64,000 nt of DNA, taken from positions 62,001-126,000 of the forward strand of contig BROG01000541.1 in assembly GCA_030159075.1 (NCBI GenBank), written 5' to 3'. Under the pieces are notes generated by a model. It did no database searches and had not been told where the DNA came from. It saw nothing but the letters and a program-made list of their open reading frames with translations. This stretch comes from Atrina japonica (lineage: Eukaryota > Mollusca > Bivalvia > Pterioida > Pinnidae). The number at the start of each line of letters is the position of its first letter. The stretch's first letter is position 1. The translations under genes and the position numbers were made by a program. Shown piece after piece: positions 1 through 11,599 of the stretch.

Positions 1-118
1 ACAAACAAAAAATAGGACAAAGGTAATGATTCTGACTTTTCTATCGTCAATCTCCAAAATATTGTAAAAGGTAATATCATTTTATCATCTACACAGAGTG
101 GTGATGTCCCCCAAAGGA

Positions 119-660
119 CCAGATATACAGGACTTGCTAAATGATGAGATATACAGGACTTGCTAAACGATCAGATATACAGGACTTGCTAATCGATCAG
201 ATATATAGGACTTGCTAAATGATCAGATATACAGGACTTGCTAACTGATCAGATATACAGGACTTGCTAACTGATCAGATATACAGGACTTGCTAAATGA
301 TCAGATATACAGGACTTGCTAAATGATCAGATATACAGGACTTGCTAAATGATCAGATATACAGGACTTGCTAAATGATCAGATATACAGGACTTGCTAA
401 ATGATCAGATATACAGGACTTGCTAACTGATCAGATATACAGGACTTGCTAACTGATCAGATATACAGGACTTGCTAAATGATCAGATATACAGGACTTG
501 CTAAATGATCAGATATACAGGACTTGCTAACTGATCAGATATACAGGACTTGCTAACTGATCAGATATACAGGACTTGCTAACTGATCAGATATACAGGA
601 CTTGCTAAACGATCAGATATACAGGACTTGCTAAATGATCAGATATACAGGACTTGCTAA
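119..660. repeat. 26-bp satellite array
   Basis: About 20 head-to-tail copies of a 26-bp unit (agatatacaggacttgctaa plus 6 variable bases, mostly atgatc or ctgatc). Copies differ mainly at two positions after 'gctaa'. There are no unique spacers between units, so this is a satellite and not a CRISPR array. It lies just downstream of the 3' end of the Thr-rich gene. Confidence 0.95.
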
Positions 661-878
661 AACGTCCCATTAATAAGTTGTTGTCACATGAGTTGTAATG
701 TATGGCGTGTTTTAAAAATCACTGGTAGAGGTGAAATAATGAACTTGTTTGTGTTGAACGTGTTTGTTCATTTAGATATTGTTTACGAAACATTGTTACC
801 GTTTCTTATATAGTGCATCTGATATCCGTAATTTTAGTTTGTAATGGTGATTATATTATTGACATGTTATATGAATCA

Positions 879-3374
879 TTAACAACAATAATTACGGTTC
901 TTACATTCTAGTGGGGGTCCTGCAGTTGTCACCGGCGGAGTTGACTGGTATATCGGGGCAGCAAAGTGATGAGATCGAAACTGTACTGGTTGTACTTCAG
1001 GTGTTTCTTTCTTAGTTATACGTGTTGTTCTATGTGGAGTTATCTGTACATCTGTTGTAACCGTTGTTGTTGGTTTTGTTGTGGAAACCTTTATTTTAGT
1101 TGTTGTAATGGTAACCGGCGTTGTTGTAGTTGCCGACATTGTGGTAGATTTTTCTGTTGTTGTTGTTGTAGATTTTGTTGTAGTGGTTGTTGTGGGTGTT
1201 GTGGTAATTGTAGGAGCTTGAGTTGTTGTCGTCGGTGGAATGGTTGTGGCTGCAGGTGATGTGGTAGGTTGTTTGGAAGTCGTTGTAGGAGTAGTCGTGG
1301 TTTGTGTAGTTGTTGTCGTTGTAGGCGTGGTCGTAGTTTGTGTGGGTGTCGTTATTGTAGGCGTAGTTGTGGTTTGTGTAGATGTTGTTGTTGTAGGCGT
1401 GGTCGTGGTTTGCGTGGCTGCTGTTGTTGTAGGCGTGGTCGTAGTTTGTGTGGGTGTCGTTGTTGTAGGCGTAGTTGTGGTTTGTGTAGATGTTGTTGTT
1501 GTAGGCGTGGTCGTGGTTTGCGTGGCTGCTGTTGTTGTAGGCGTGGTCGTAGTTTGTGTGGAAGTCGTTGTTGTAGGCGTAGTTGTGGTTTGTGTAGAAG
1601 TTGTTTTTGTTGTTGTTGTTGTAGGCGTAGTTGTGGTTTGTTTGGCTGTTGTTGTTGTTGTAGGTGTAGTTGTGGTTTGTGTAGATGTCACTGCCATAGT
1701 ACTTGTTGTTGTGGTAGTTTGCTTTGGAGTTGTCGTTTTTGTTGATTGGGACGAGGAAGTCGATGTTGTAGGTGTTCCAGTAGTTGTTGTCGTTTGTGGC
1801 GTCGTGGTGGTCTGACTTTCAACAGATATCGCTGTTGTGCTTGTTTTCATTGTAGTTGTAGTAGCGACTGTTGATTTTTCCTGTGTCTCGTAAGTGCTCT
1901 CTTTATGTTGTTTCACCCCGGTCTTCAATGAAATTGTATAATCGATCGGTTGTGTTGCTGTTGACGTAGATGTTATGGTTGATGTTGCTAATGGGGTTTG
2001 ATGAACACTTATTGTATCTCTTGTTGTTGGTAACGTGTCGTCTAACATTTTCTTAGTTAAAACTTCAGTTGTTGCTTCATTTGTTGTCGATGTTTTAGTT
2101 GTAGTAGCAGTATTGTCTGTTGTTTGTATGTTAGGTGTGGCAGTGCTGTACTCTGAAAATGTTTGATTACTTTCCTGCAGCTGTTGTAAATCAACGATAA
2201 TTCCACCCGGGTTAGAGGACATTTTTCTGGGAGAAGGCGTTGTTTCTTGAGGTGATGTAGCATATTTTTGTGTTGTTGTGTATTCCTTTATTGTTGTCGA
2301 ATAATCCCCGTTGGTTTGCTGCGTTTCTGTTTCGTGTTTCGTTGTCATAGAGAGATGTTGAATGGCGTTTGCATCTCTGCTTGCCACACTTGTCAAAATA
2401 TTTACCAGATCACCTACACTGTATGTAATTTCTGAAGCACTTGCATTAATTACAGGTAAATTATTGCTTGTTATAAGAGGCTCCAATGATGTTGCCCCAC
2501 TCTGTAAATCAAATGATTTTATATCACTTAGAGGCTGAACTAATACTGGTCTCGAGACATTGGACAACATAATTGTCGAGTCTGGTTCAACAATGACATC
2601 AGGAGGAATATCACTTAAGACTTGGGGTTTGATGATCAATGATTCGTTTGTGTCCTGCGATGTGTTTTGGTCCACAGTCAATTTATCTTTAAAAGATGCA
2701 TTTATGTCTAAATTCAGTTTTGGGTCTGTAAATATTTTATATTCTTTATCAATTACTTGGCCTTTATCTAAGGCCATATTGCTTTCAGGCAGTCCAAGAT
2801 TAATATTCGACCCTAGGCCTAACAAGAAATGTTCTCGTAATAATGTTTTGGGATCTCTAAATAATTCTTGTGTAGTTGTAGTTTTCGTTATTGCTTGTGT
2901 TGCTGTTTCCGTTACTGCTTGTGTTGCTGCTGGTGTTATTGTTTGCGTTACTGCTTGTGTTGCTGTTGTTGTTACTGCTTGTGTTGCTGCTGTTGTTACT
3001 GCTTGTGTTGTTTTTGTTGTTACTGCCGGAGTTGATGTTGTTACTGTCGGTGTTGTTGTTGTTACTGCCGGTGTTGATGTTGTTTTCGGTGGTGGTGTTT
3101 GAGCTTCAGTTGTTGCAGCAGGCGTGGAACTTCCTGGTGTAGACGTGTTTGGGTCATAAGCAGGAGTTGTCGTTTTGGGGTCGAAATAACGCATATCTTT
3201 ATCTATTATATCGACAGATCCGTCATTCCACCCTACAGCCGATTCCTGTGCCGTTTTCCCAGAAAAGCTTGAATCAAAATCAAACGACGGAGGAGGGGGT
3301 GGAGGTCCTTGTGACAATACCAAAGTGACCATTGTCGGTAGTATAAGTTGTGCAATATTGTTTCCTCCAACCAT
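879..3374 (-). CDS. Secreted Thr-rich mucin-like protein (831 aa, single large exon)
   Basis: The open frame starts at an ATG in an excellent Kozak context (aaaccATGG). Residues 1-22 look like a signal peptide, followed by a PPPPPP run and an Asp/Ser segment. Residues about 122-167 repeat TQAVT. Residues about 170-400 are non-repetitive, rich in Asp, Ser and Leu, with several N-glycosylation sequons (NAS, NTS, NES, NVS, NQT). Residues about 575-720 are a tandem array of a roughly 12-residue unit, TQTTTTPTTT plus two variable residues. The only three Cys of the protein are in the last nine residues (ECKNRNYCC). The design fits a heavily O-glycosylated extracellular protein such as a shell-matrix, periostracal, byssal or mucus mucin; the exact role is not known. 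A GTAAGA donor-like site overlaps the last codons, so the Cys-rich tail may be intron read-through. Existence as a gene is well supported; function is inferred from composition. Confidence 0.8.
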   Translation of the reverse strand: MVGGNNIAQLILPTMVTLVLSQGPPPPPPSFDFDSSFSGKTAQESAVGWNDGSVDIIDKDMRYFDPKTTTPAYDPNTSTPGSSTPAATTEAQTPPPKTTSTPAVTTTTPTVTTSTPAVTTKTTQAVTTAATQAVTTTATQAVTQTITPAATQAVTETATQAITKTTTTQELFRDPKTLLREHFLLGLGSNINLGLPESNMALDKGQVIDKEYKIFTDPKLNLDINASFKDKLTVDQNTSQDTNESLIIKPQVLSDIPPDVIVEPDSTIMLSNVSRPVLVQPLSDIKSFDLQSGATSLEPLITSNNLPVINASASEITYSVGDLVNILTSVASRDANAIQHLSMTTKHETETQQTNGDYSTTIKEYTTTQKYATSPQETTPSPRKMSSNPGGIIVDLQQLQESNQTFSEYSTATPNIQTTDNTATTTKTSTTNEATTEVLTKKMLDDTLPTTRDTISVHQTPLATSTITSTSTATQPIDYTISLKTGVKQHKESTYETQEKSTVATTTTMKTSTTAISVESQTTTTPQTTTTTGTPTTSTSSSQSTKTTTPKQTTTTTSTMAVTSTQTTTTPTTTTTAKQTTTTPTTTTTKTTSTQTTTTPTTTTSTQTTTTPTTTAATQTTTTPTTTTSTQTTTTPTTTTPTQTTTTPTTTAATQTTTTPTTTTSTQTTTTPTITTPTQTTTTPTTTTTTQTTTTPTTTSKQPTTSPAATTIPPTTTTQAPTITTTPTTTTTTKSTTTTTEKSTTMSATTTTPVTITTTKIKVSTTKPTTTVTTDVQITPHRTTRITKKETPEVQPVQFRSHHFAAPIYQSTPPVTTAGPPLECKNRNYCC
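1217..1690 (-). repeat. Coding minisatellite, about 36-bp unit, in the Thr-rich gene
   Basis: Repeats of a 36-bp unit encode TQTTTTPTTT followed by TS, AA or TP. The unit is a multiple of three, so copy-number change keeps the frame. Open frames on the opposite strand here (Val/Cys-rich) are shadows of this repeat. Confidence 0.85.
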
Positions 3375-3950
3375 GGTTTGATTTCACTTCAATTAGAAAA
3401 TAGACAATGCTATTGTGTCAATTATATTATAGCTATACACATTTGACAATTTAAACAAAGAGTCGCCAAGACAATGCATGGTGACAATCTAAATTGTAAG
3501 TATATCAAAAGCTTTAAAAACTATGTAAGTCATGCGCATCTCAAATTTGAGTACTGACGAAAAGGATTTTATATGTTAAAGGCTAATGACCGCTTACATT
3601 GACCACCATGGAATACCGTAAATAGCGTAATTAATAGAAAGATAATAACTATATAAGCATTTTGCAAAGCACATTATCAGTTAAAACTAAATTAACAACC
3701 AAGCTTGGAGTCCTTATGTTTCTAAAGATTTAAATTGTGAGTTTTGTATTGTCATGATTCCCTACAATTCATGACATCAACACCCATGTGACCTTTATGT
3801 ATTTCATAACACATTTTTACTATTGGGAGCGCAAATGTTTACACAAGTTTATCACGCATTTTATGTGGATAATAAACTGACTCCTTAGCCAATATTGTTC
3901 AAACAAATTTACATCAGCTGAAAAAGACAGAATTGACTCCGATGTTTTTA
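3375..3950. other. Upstream region of the Thr-rich gene
   Basis: No second coding exon is recognised. On the minus strand a pyrimidine stretch ending in 'ctaattgaag' lies 13-30 bases before the ATG and could be a 3' splice site, so a non-coding first exon further up is possible. Otherwise AT-rich unique sequence. Confidence 0.4.
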
Positions 3951-3952
3951 CA

Positions 3953-3968
3953 GTGTGTGTGTGTGTGT

Positions 3969-4034
<66 letters not shown>

Positions 4035-4041
4035 GTGTGTG
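3953..4041. repeat. (GT)n microsatellite
   Basis: About 45 GT dinucleotides with single interruptions. His/Thr open frames on the minus strand come only from this repeat. Confidence 0.97.
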
Positions 4042-4429
4042 ACACCAAAAATGTTTTGGTTATATTGTGGAGACAGTTTGTAATGATGGAGGACAGCAAG
4101 TCTTTTACCGCCTACGTTATAACCGAGTTCTATCCTAGTGTTCCACACTACATTGTCCATATACTGACCGATGGTAAGTAGATAATAAAGCTCTAAAAAC
4201 TGAATTTGTCAAATTCCTAATTACACTCATGTGAGACCTTTAAATTTTAAAACAGAAAATATCACGATTGTAGCACAAAACGTAGTAAAATTTAGTAAAT
4301 GGTAAAGACAAATGTTGTTTGTGGTTTTGTGTGACAAACGTATGGTAAAAAAACACGTTCCAGACAACAAATTCATAATATCAAATTATCTACAAACATT
4401 TTCTGCGTCAGCGTTATAAGATAGTGATT

Positions 4430-5185
4430 ACTTGTCAGGAGTCTTGTCTGTAGCTCCAAAGGTTATATTGAGTCTTTACAGGATTACGTGTCACGAGTTT
4501 TGTTTGTAGTTTCAAATGTTTTATTGAGTCTTTACATGTTTACGTGTCACGAGTCTTGTTTGTAGCTCCAAAGGTTTTATTGAGTCTTTACATGTTAACG
4601 TGTCACGAGTCTTGTTTGTAGCTCCAAAGGTTTTATTGAGCTTTACGCCATTAAGTGTCATATGTCTTGTTTGTAAATCCAAAGTTTTAATGAGTTTTTA
4701 CATGACTACGTGTCACGAGTCTTGTTTGTAGTTCTAAAGGTTTCATTGATTATTTATATGATTACATGGTTATAGTTTTGTTTGTAGTTCCAAAGTTTTA
4801 TTGAGTCTTTGCATGATTACGTGTCACGAGTCTTGTTTGTAGCTCCAAAGGTTTTATAAAGCTTTACGTAATTATTTGTCACGAGTCATGCTTGTAGTTT
4901 ATAAGGTTTTATTGAGTTTTTACATGATTTCATTTCACGAATCTTGTTTGTAGTTCTAAAGGTTTCATTAAGTCTTTACATGAATACGTGTCACGAGTCT
5001 TGTAGTTTCAAAGGTTTTATTGAGTCTTTACAATATATTATCTGTATTTATTATATCTGACAGTGATAACGTGCCATGAGTCTTCTTTGTAGCTCCAAAG
5101 GCTTTATTGAGTATTTATGTCATTACGTGTCACGAGTTTGTAGTTCCAAAAAGTTTATTGAGTCTTTACCTGTATATTATCATGT
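4430..5185. repeat. Degenerate minisatellite, about 60-bp unit
   Basis: About a dozen diverged copies of a unit built on 'gtcacgagtcttgtttgtag', 'ctccaaaggttttattgagt' and 'ctttacatgattacgt'. Copies carry indels, which suggests an old array. No gene is seen in it. Confidence 0.85.
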
Positions 5186-5737
5186 TTGTATTTATTGTTT
5201 TAGATATCAGATCTACATATAAGTCCATTTTGTCAGTATTATGTTACTACAGTCTAATAATCACGTGAATGTCACACTGGATAATATAATGTCTGTATTT
5301 GCATATGAACATTTTATATACAGAACCAACATAATTACTGATAAGTTTTAATCAGACAGATATCAGGAATCGCGTTTAATGAAACATTTATCAAACTTAA
5401 TGGTCGGTATAATGACCTTGTTTGCAATTGCTGTGTTTCACATCAGCTTACAGATTAAGTCTGCACAATATATGATAAAATGTTTTTTATGATACAATAT
5501 TTAAAGCAATGTCTCTGATAATGTCTGATTGATGTAATGCCTGTATTATGATGTTAAATTGTTTGTATAATACAATATATATAATTCAATGTGTGTATGA
5601 TATATTGTATATTGTACAATTTTTGTATACAAAGTATTTGTGATGTAATTCCTGTGTGATATAATTATATAATTCAATGTCTGTTTACATAATGTATATG
5701 ATCAAATGTCTATATGACACAATATATTTATTTATAT

Positions 5738-5768
<31 letters not shown>

Positions 5769-5988
5769 GAAGAAGAAGAAGAAGAATAATACTAAAGTAT
5801 ATGGTGCTATGTATGTACAATATATGTATGATACAATGTCTACATGGTACAATGTTTGTTTGATATAATATATATGTTATGATGTCTTTTTACCATGGTT
5901 CAATGAGATGGAATCAACATAAATATTAGACTCTTATTGTAAGCCATTGTTGTCGATCTAAAATCAGCAATTATAATTTTAACTTTTA
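5186..5988. other. AT-rich non-coding stretch with microsatellites
   Basis: No gene is recognised. A weakly repeated 'gatataatatatgt' theme runs through 5470-5880. It includes (TAA)n passing into (GAA)n at 5741-5789. Confidence 0.6.
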
Positions 5989-5989
5989 G

Positions 5990-6035
5990 ATACATGTCCT
6001 GGACATTCTATTGATTTATACTTTGGTATCTGAAT
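5990..6035 (+). mobile_element. Fragment of Penelope-like element tail
   Basis: The stretch containing 'tcctggacattctattgatt' and 'tatactttggtatctga' is nearly identical to the reverse complement of the 3' end of the PLE at 14.48 kb. Only the terminal ~45 bp is present. Confidence 0.7.
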
Positions 6036-6039
6036 TTTT

Positions 6040-8215
6040 TTATATTCCTTATATTTACTATTTTCTGCAAGATGTGTAATTCGGACTTTTTTATTTGATA
6101 ACAATAGTTGCTAGGTTAAACAGTACATATGGAGGACATTGTTTCTTACTTATCTTGTCGTATGGATCGAGACAAGTAAAAAACAATGTCGTCCGTACAT
6201 ATAGTTACTATGTTCCAAATAGCCAGTAAATAGTATGTATAGGTCACTATCAAAAACTAATAAATCCAATATAAAACGAAGCATTAAATCCTTTTACCAT
6301 CTTAACGGATTCACACGCTGACAAACATATGGCTATGTGTTGATTAAATATGAATACCATTTGAAAGTAAATCAGCAAAGTAAGAAATATTTGCGTTGAA
6401 AACACTGAATTACACAATGCGTATAGTTATGGTACATTAATCTACATCCTGCAGGTATCCACCGTCACTCACAATTAAAAAAGATTCGATAAAATATCAA
6501 AACGATATTAATGGATATTGATATGTACGCTCTGTCAATTTCTACACAAAATATTATTTTAGATAAGAATTGAAGGTAGTGATATAACAGAATACTAACC
6601 TTTGTATCTTTTGCCTGAGTTAGGTTGGGGATCATATATGACCCTATCTTTCTCTTGTCGTTCAGCAATGAACCACTCTAAAGTACGAAATTCTATGTAC
6701 GTTGTTTAATACATGAGGTCGTGCGGTATTGTCATTCAGTTCTGTTTTAGTATGACAGACAAACATGAAGAAATATCCAAAAGGCCACATAGGGAACCAA
6801 GAGTTTCCATGATTACATTCCATGTAATTATAATTCCATTATTTTATCTGAATCAAATATTTTACTTGTATGTAAATCAAAATATCAGTCACTCAGGAAA
6901 AGAGACATTTTAACATAATTACATAAATGACCAACAACAAAATATTAGTTACTCGAAAGAGAAGTGAAACTGTCAGTAAAATATCAATTCTATAATTCTA
7001 TTTTTCTATTTTTTTTTTTTACTTTTCAAATCCGTAGAATGAAAGGTATAATGGTGATATGACTTTAAGGGATTGTATATCAAAACGAGTAAAATTAATA
7101 TATCTAAACAGCTAAGGTCATTGTTAAGTTGTGTCTAAAAAGAAGTTCAATGTTTGTGGTTCAATTAAAGAGGCGATCTTATTCATTATATGAGCTAAAT
7201 GATGCAATTATTGTTAGAAATTCACCCATGCGGGCCTCAAAAAGTGTGTGATGATACACTCTTCAGAAGTCATGCCACATGCAAAGCTTTAATTACATTA
7301 ATTCGTGCTCTTAATGACAAACTTAATTATTCATAACTTTTGCAAAATATAAAAGATAGTCCCAAATTTAGTTAAACATTAGATATAATAACAATTATCC
7401 TATTGCAGTCATAACTAATCTCAGAATCGTGTACCGCTACTTTTGTGCAACCATACACAGTTATTATGGATTCTTGGTATTACATGATCTGACACAATAT
7501 GGAAATAATCTAAAAGAAAGGGGAATATTGTTGAATATGAGAAGAAATATGACTTTTCAGCTATTTCCATTTACACTTTAGGTTCTGCTTCATTTTAAAA
7601 ATTATTCAGATCAAATGTCTGACAATTTTGATTACTAATGATTAGTTAACTGATTTAAGGACATACTGATTTTGGATAAAAATTGTTATATTACGACAAA
7701 GAGAGATTACACATGAAAACTTGTATAATACAACATTTTACTCAGGTATATAAAAGGGTTGTATATTGGAAAGCTGCGATATTGTAAAACATTGTCTTCT
7801 CTCCTTGTTTACATGAACATTAATACGAACAGATTATCTCATGTGCTTCTAGTTGCAGTCCTTGACTATAACAAAAAGACAAAGTTTGCTTGTTAACAAA
7901 CATTAAATTTGTTCGTTAAAAATTAGGTATGTATTACTTTTTAATAGTGAAATTCAGGGATTTATCAATTAAATAAAACGATTATATTCAATTGTGATTT
8001 TTCAATAAAAATATTATTCATAAAAAACTGGAAAATATTGTCCATGTTTTTGTTAAATTAATTTGTCAACCTGTTCTATAAAATGAATGAAAATCAATTT
8101 TAAAGATAAATTGTATGCGGAATGTTATTCAATATTCTTTTATTTAAATAATCAAATCACTCTTCAAAATCACAAAATATCTTATACTACCAAATGCTGG
8201 ATTATTATCATATAA
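6040..8215. other. AT-rich intergenic stretch, nothing recognised
   Basis: Short open frames here (up to 67 codons) have no recognisable composition, signal peptide or splice context. A near palindrome with arms 'acaatgttgtc/tttcttactt' type lies around 6120-6200. I see no gene or RNA. Confidence 0.5.
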
Positions 8216-8221
8216 TATATA

Positions 8222-8331
8222 AAAAATCTCATATACCAAAGTATAAATCAATCGAATCGAGTAAGCATACCCTGTCGACCGGTCACACCCGCCGTGAGTC
8301 CACAGTCAAGTCCAATGAAACTGGATGGTTT
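8222..8331 (-). mobile_element. Penelope-like element tail with internal deletion
   Basis: Matches the PLE 3' region at 14.48-14.66 kb, including 'ccctgtcgaccggtcacacc' and 'cgccgtgagtccacagtcaa'. Roughly 90 bp between 'ataaatcaatcgaa' and 'cgagtaagcat' are missing compared with that copy. Confidence 0.8.
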
Positions 8332-8389
8332 TCAATTCATCTTCGTGAGTTTTCTTCATCGCATTAAACTAATCATCATTTCATAAAAA

Positions 8390-8490
8390 AAAATGATGAT
8401 GATGATGATGATAATGATGATGATGATGATGATGTTGTTGTTGTTGTTCTTATTGTTCTTGTTGTTCTTGTTGTTGTTATGTTGTTGTCA
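8390..8490. repeat. (GAT)n and (GTT)n microsatellites
   Basis: Compound trinucleotide tract: about 14 GAT/GATGAT units followed by GTT units with interruptions, adjoining the PLE tail fragment. Confidence 0.9.
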
Positions 8491-8499
8491 TTGATCCGG

Positions 8500-10078
8500 T
8501 TTTGGTTTTTATTTTATCTCCGACAGAAGAATTACAATAAAATGCTATATGATTATAAATATTGTTTCCAAGTTATACAAACAGCTTGAAGACTGTCATT
8601 TAAAAACAAATATTTACATACCCACTGTAATTTTCTTCATTACACGACTGTATTGTTGTATCAATAATACAAGTGGGTCATCACGTGATCTAAGTGTTAA
8701 CCGCTTAACTTTTGGCGTAGGAATACATGAATATTTAAGAAATCCTTTCCATGACCATGTTACGGCATCTATTTGTTGGACAAGTATTCTCTGAACATAT
8801 GAATGAATCAATAAAGAAAAAAATAATACACATGTATTCCGTATTTTTTATTTAATCTTAAAAGCCATTAATAACCACAAAACAAACAAAGATCACAGAA
8901 AGAAATCGAAAACACAAGACTAGGCCTGCATCTGTAGCACACTATACATGCCCATATTGCGATAGATCTAGGTCATGTTATGAAAAGAATCACAGGCCAC
9001 AGAAATGAAAATTCGCTTCGTAGTTACGTTGCTTGTAAGTTGAATAGAAAAAAGGAGATTTAGGTCTGGTGCAATTTTGTCACGCATCTCTGATAAACAG
9101 CTTGCTTTGCCGTCAGAAACAATTCATCATTCGCATCGTGTGAAATCGGCTTTCATTTCACCTCAAATCCTATAATTGCTAGGCTAATTCCCAGGCCCAT
9201 CTTGTTTTCACAACCAAGCATAAGTAGTGTTCATAGGTTTCTCAGTAAATTGACGGGATACTCCATATAATTAGACCTATCGTGTTCGCGTTATAAAATA
9301 TATGATCAGCTGGTAAATACTGGTCTGAATTGACCTACATAACATATGGATCTATTATACTTTATAGTCCTACGCGGATTTTCCATAACGAACGTGTCGA
9401 TAATTATCTTTTAAACAGAACAATAAAAGTTTGTTATTTCACAACAAAATCTGCATTTGTCTCGTTTCAATTCATTTGAAGGTTTTGCTCGTGGGCTAGC
9501 CTATATACTGAAATAGGCCTACTTACGAAATTGTAAACCCTTCACAGTTCATGGCATTTTCCAGCTGATTCAGTGATTGGTAAAAATATCAAAAAGAATG
9601 GCTACTTCCAGTTGTCATGAACGAATATTAGCAGTCACACTCAAACTTTCTGTGGTATATTCCACTGATAAAATATCAGAATTCAAACGAAAATTTATTG
9701 TAAACAACGATCATCTGTTGCTATCTAAATCCCAAATGGTAGGCCTGTCATGTCAGCATTTGCATACAACCCATTCGGGCAATTCTCTTCTGAGACACAT
9801 CCTCTACTGAATGGTCGAATATTAATAATTGCGAACTAAATCTGAGAGTAAGTATTCAAATTTTCCATATCACTGGTTTCATTCAAAATGGCATATAAAA
9901 AAGAAATTGAACCTTAATTTCATTTAGTATTTGCGGTCAGAAAAGAGAACTACTTCTCATGTCAAAACAGCTGTTGACCTATTACGTCATATGAAAACAT
10001 TTCCCGCAAAGTCAGTATTCTGAAATTAATTTAGTACCCAGTGGACTTTAGTTTCACTGAAAAATGATAATATATTAT
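8500..10078. other. Intergenic stretch, nothing recognised
   Basis: Several short open frames (up to about 80 codons on either strand) but none with a recognisable domain, signal peptide or paired splice sites. The sequence is less AT-rich than its flanks at 8900-9550. Confidence 0.45.
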
Positions 10079-10830
10079 AACTTTGGTAGTATGTATATAA
10101 TATTTATAACCACTAGGTCGTTGCCACTGCTGGTGGACCGTTTGAGTCCCCGAGGGTATACATAAACCTAGTACCTGGTATTTCGGTACCAGCTGTTCAT
10201 CTTATACTAAAGTAATATTTGGCACTGTTAACATCATTTAAATTCAAAAATGTTTTCTAAAGCTAAGATAGTCATTTTTTACGGTGGTTACTCTTAGACG
10301 GATTTCGGCTATACTTTAGAGATATTATTTGGCTTTGTATAATACCACTTTCTCTTTAGAAAATGCACATAACTTTTAAATTGGAGCTCAACTGATGAAG
10401 TCTAATTGACAGAAACGATATCGTCTTGAGCATTATAACTTTGGTAGTATGTTTATAATATTTATAACCACCAGGTCGTTGCCACTGCTGGTGGACCGTT
10501 TGAGTCCCCGAGGGTATACATAAACCTAGTACCTGGTATTTCGGTACCAGCTGTTCATCTTATACTAAAGTAATATTTGGCACTGTTAATATCATTTAAA
10601 TTCAAAAATGTTTTCTAAAGCTAAGATAGTCATTTTTTACGGTGGTTACTCTTAGACGGATTTCGGCTATACTTTAGAGATATTATTTGCCCTTGTATAA
10701 TACCACTTTCTCTTTAGAAAATACACATAACTTTTAAATTGGAGCTCAACTGATGAAGTCTAATTGACAGAAACAATATCGTCTTGAGCATTATAACTTT
10801 GGTAGTATGTTTATAATATATATAGATATA
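10079..10830 (+). repeat. 358-bp tandem duplication (two full units plus a stub)
   Basis: Two copies about 95% identical at a period of 358 bp; the motif 'gtcgttgccactgctggtgg' occurs near 10118 and again near 10476. A third unit starts at about 10792 and breaks off after about 30 bp. Each unit contains 'tgagtccccgagggtataca'. A diverged inverted copy lies at 27.71-28.0 kb, so this is a dispersed repeat that has duplicated locally. The class is not assigned; a SINE or MITE core is possible. Confidence 0.85.
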
Positions 10831-10833
10831 AGA

Positions 10834-10948
10834 ATTGTTTTTCATTTTCGAACATCATCATCCATAAAAGCAATTGCTCATGAAAAATGATTTTTTCCAT
10901 GAGCAATTGCTTTTATACCCCGATGATGTTAAAAAAATGAAAAACAAC
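10834..10948. repeat. Long imperfect hairpin (arms about 50 bp)
   Basis: The left arm carries 'aacatcatc', 'aaaagcaattgctcatg' and 'attgtttttcatttt'; the right arm carries their reverse complements in mirrored order. The loop is about 10 bp. It begins right after the truncated third unit of the 358-bp repeat. It could be a foldback MITE or a hairpin transcript source. Confidence 0.75.
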
Positions 10949-11599
10949 CCTTAACTGAAATTTATATCGCCGTAGACTATTTACATATCATGCATATATT
11001 GCCTAGAGCCAATAAAATACGCCAACGATTAATATCACTTTCATCCATGAAAAAAATCTTTATTATTATTATTATTATTATCTTAACATTATTATTATTA
11101 TTGGGACTTTCCACTAACAGTGGAAAACACTATTGTTATTGTCGGTTTTTTTATTATTATTATTTTCATCATTATTTTTCCTCTTTCCAAAAATTCAGAG
11201 AAATTGGTTCATTGAATTCAAAATCTCTTTTACGTCATCTTATTCTTCTTCATGCATACATAATACGCACACACACGCCCACACACACACACAACAACAC
11301 ACCCCCATCCCCCCACACACTTTAGATACAGTGTATATATCCAGGGAATTGAGCTGTTCTCGAACTTTCTATTATGTTTATTTTATTTCTAATTTTAATG
11401 TTAACGGTTATTCATATTGCTGTTCAAGTTATTATTATTGTTACTTTTTTCATCTATTAATCTATTTCATAGTTTTGTTTTGTATCAGTTATTTCAATTT
11501 TATTATACTGTTATTCTTCCCTATGTTGAAGAAAAAATATAGTCCAATTTTCCATTTTTTTTATCAAATTTGAATACATCTATATCTTAGTGCTGTTTT

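Noticed and set aside
119..660. CRISPR-like direct repeats
   Set aside because: Units are contiguous with no spacers, and the DNA is eukaryotic.
966..1815. Plus-strand open frames rich in Cys, Val and Gly
   Set aside because: They are the antisense reading of the Thr-codon repeats of the mucin-like gene; no start context or domain supports them.
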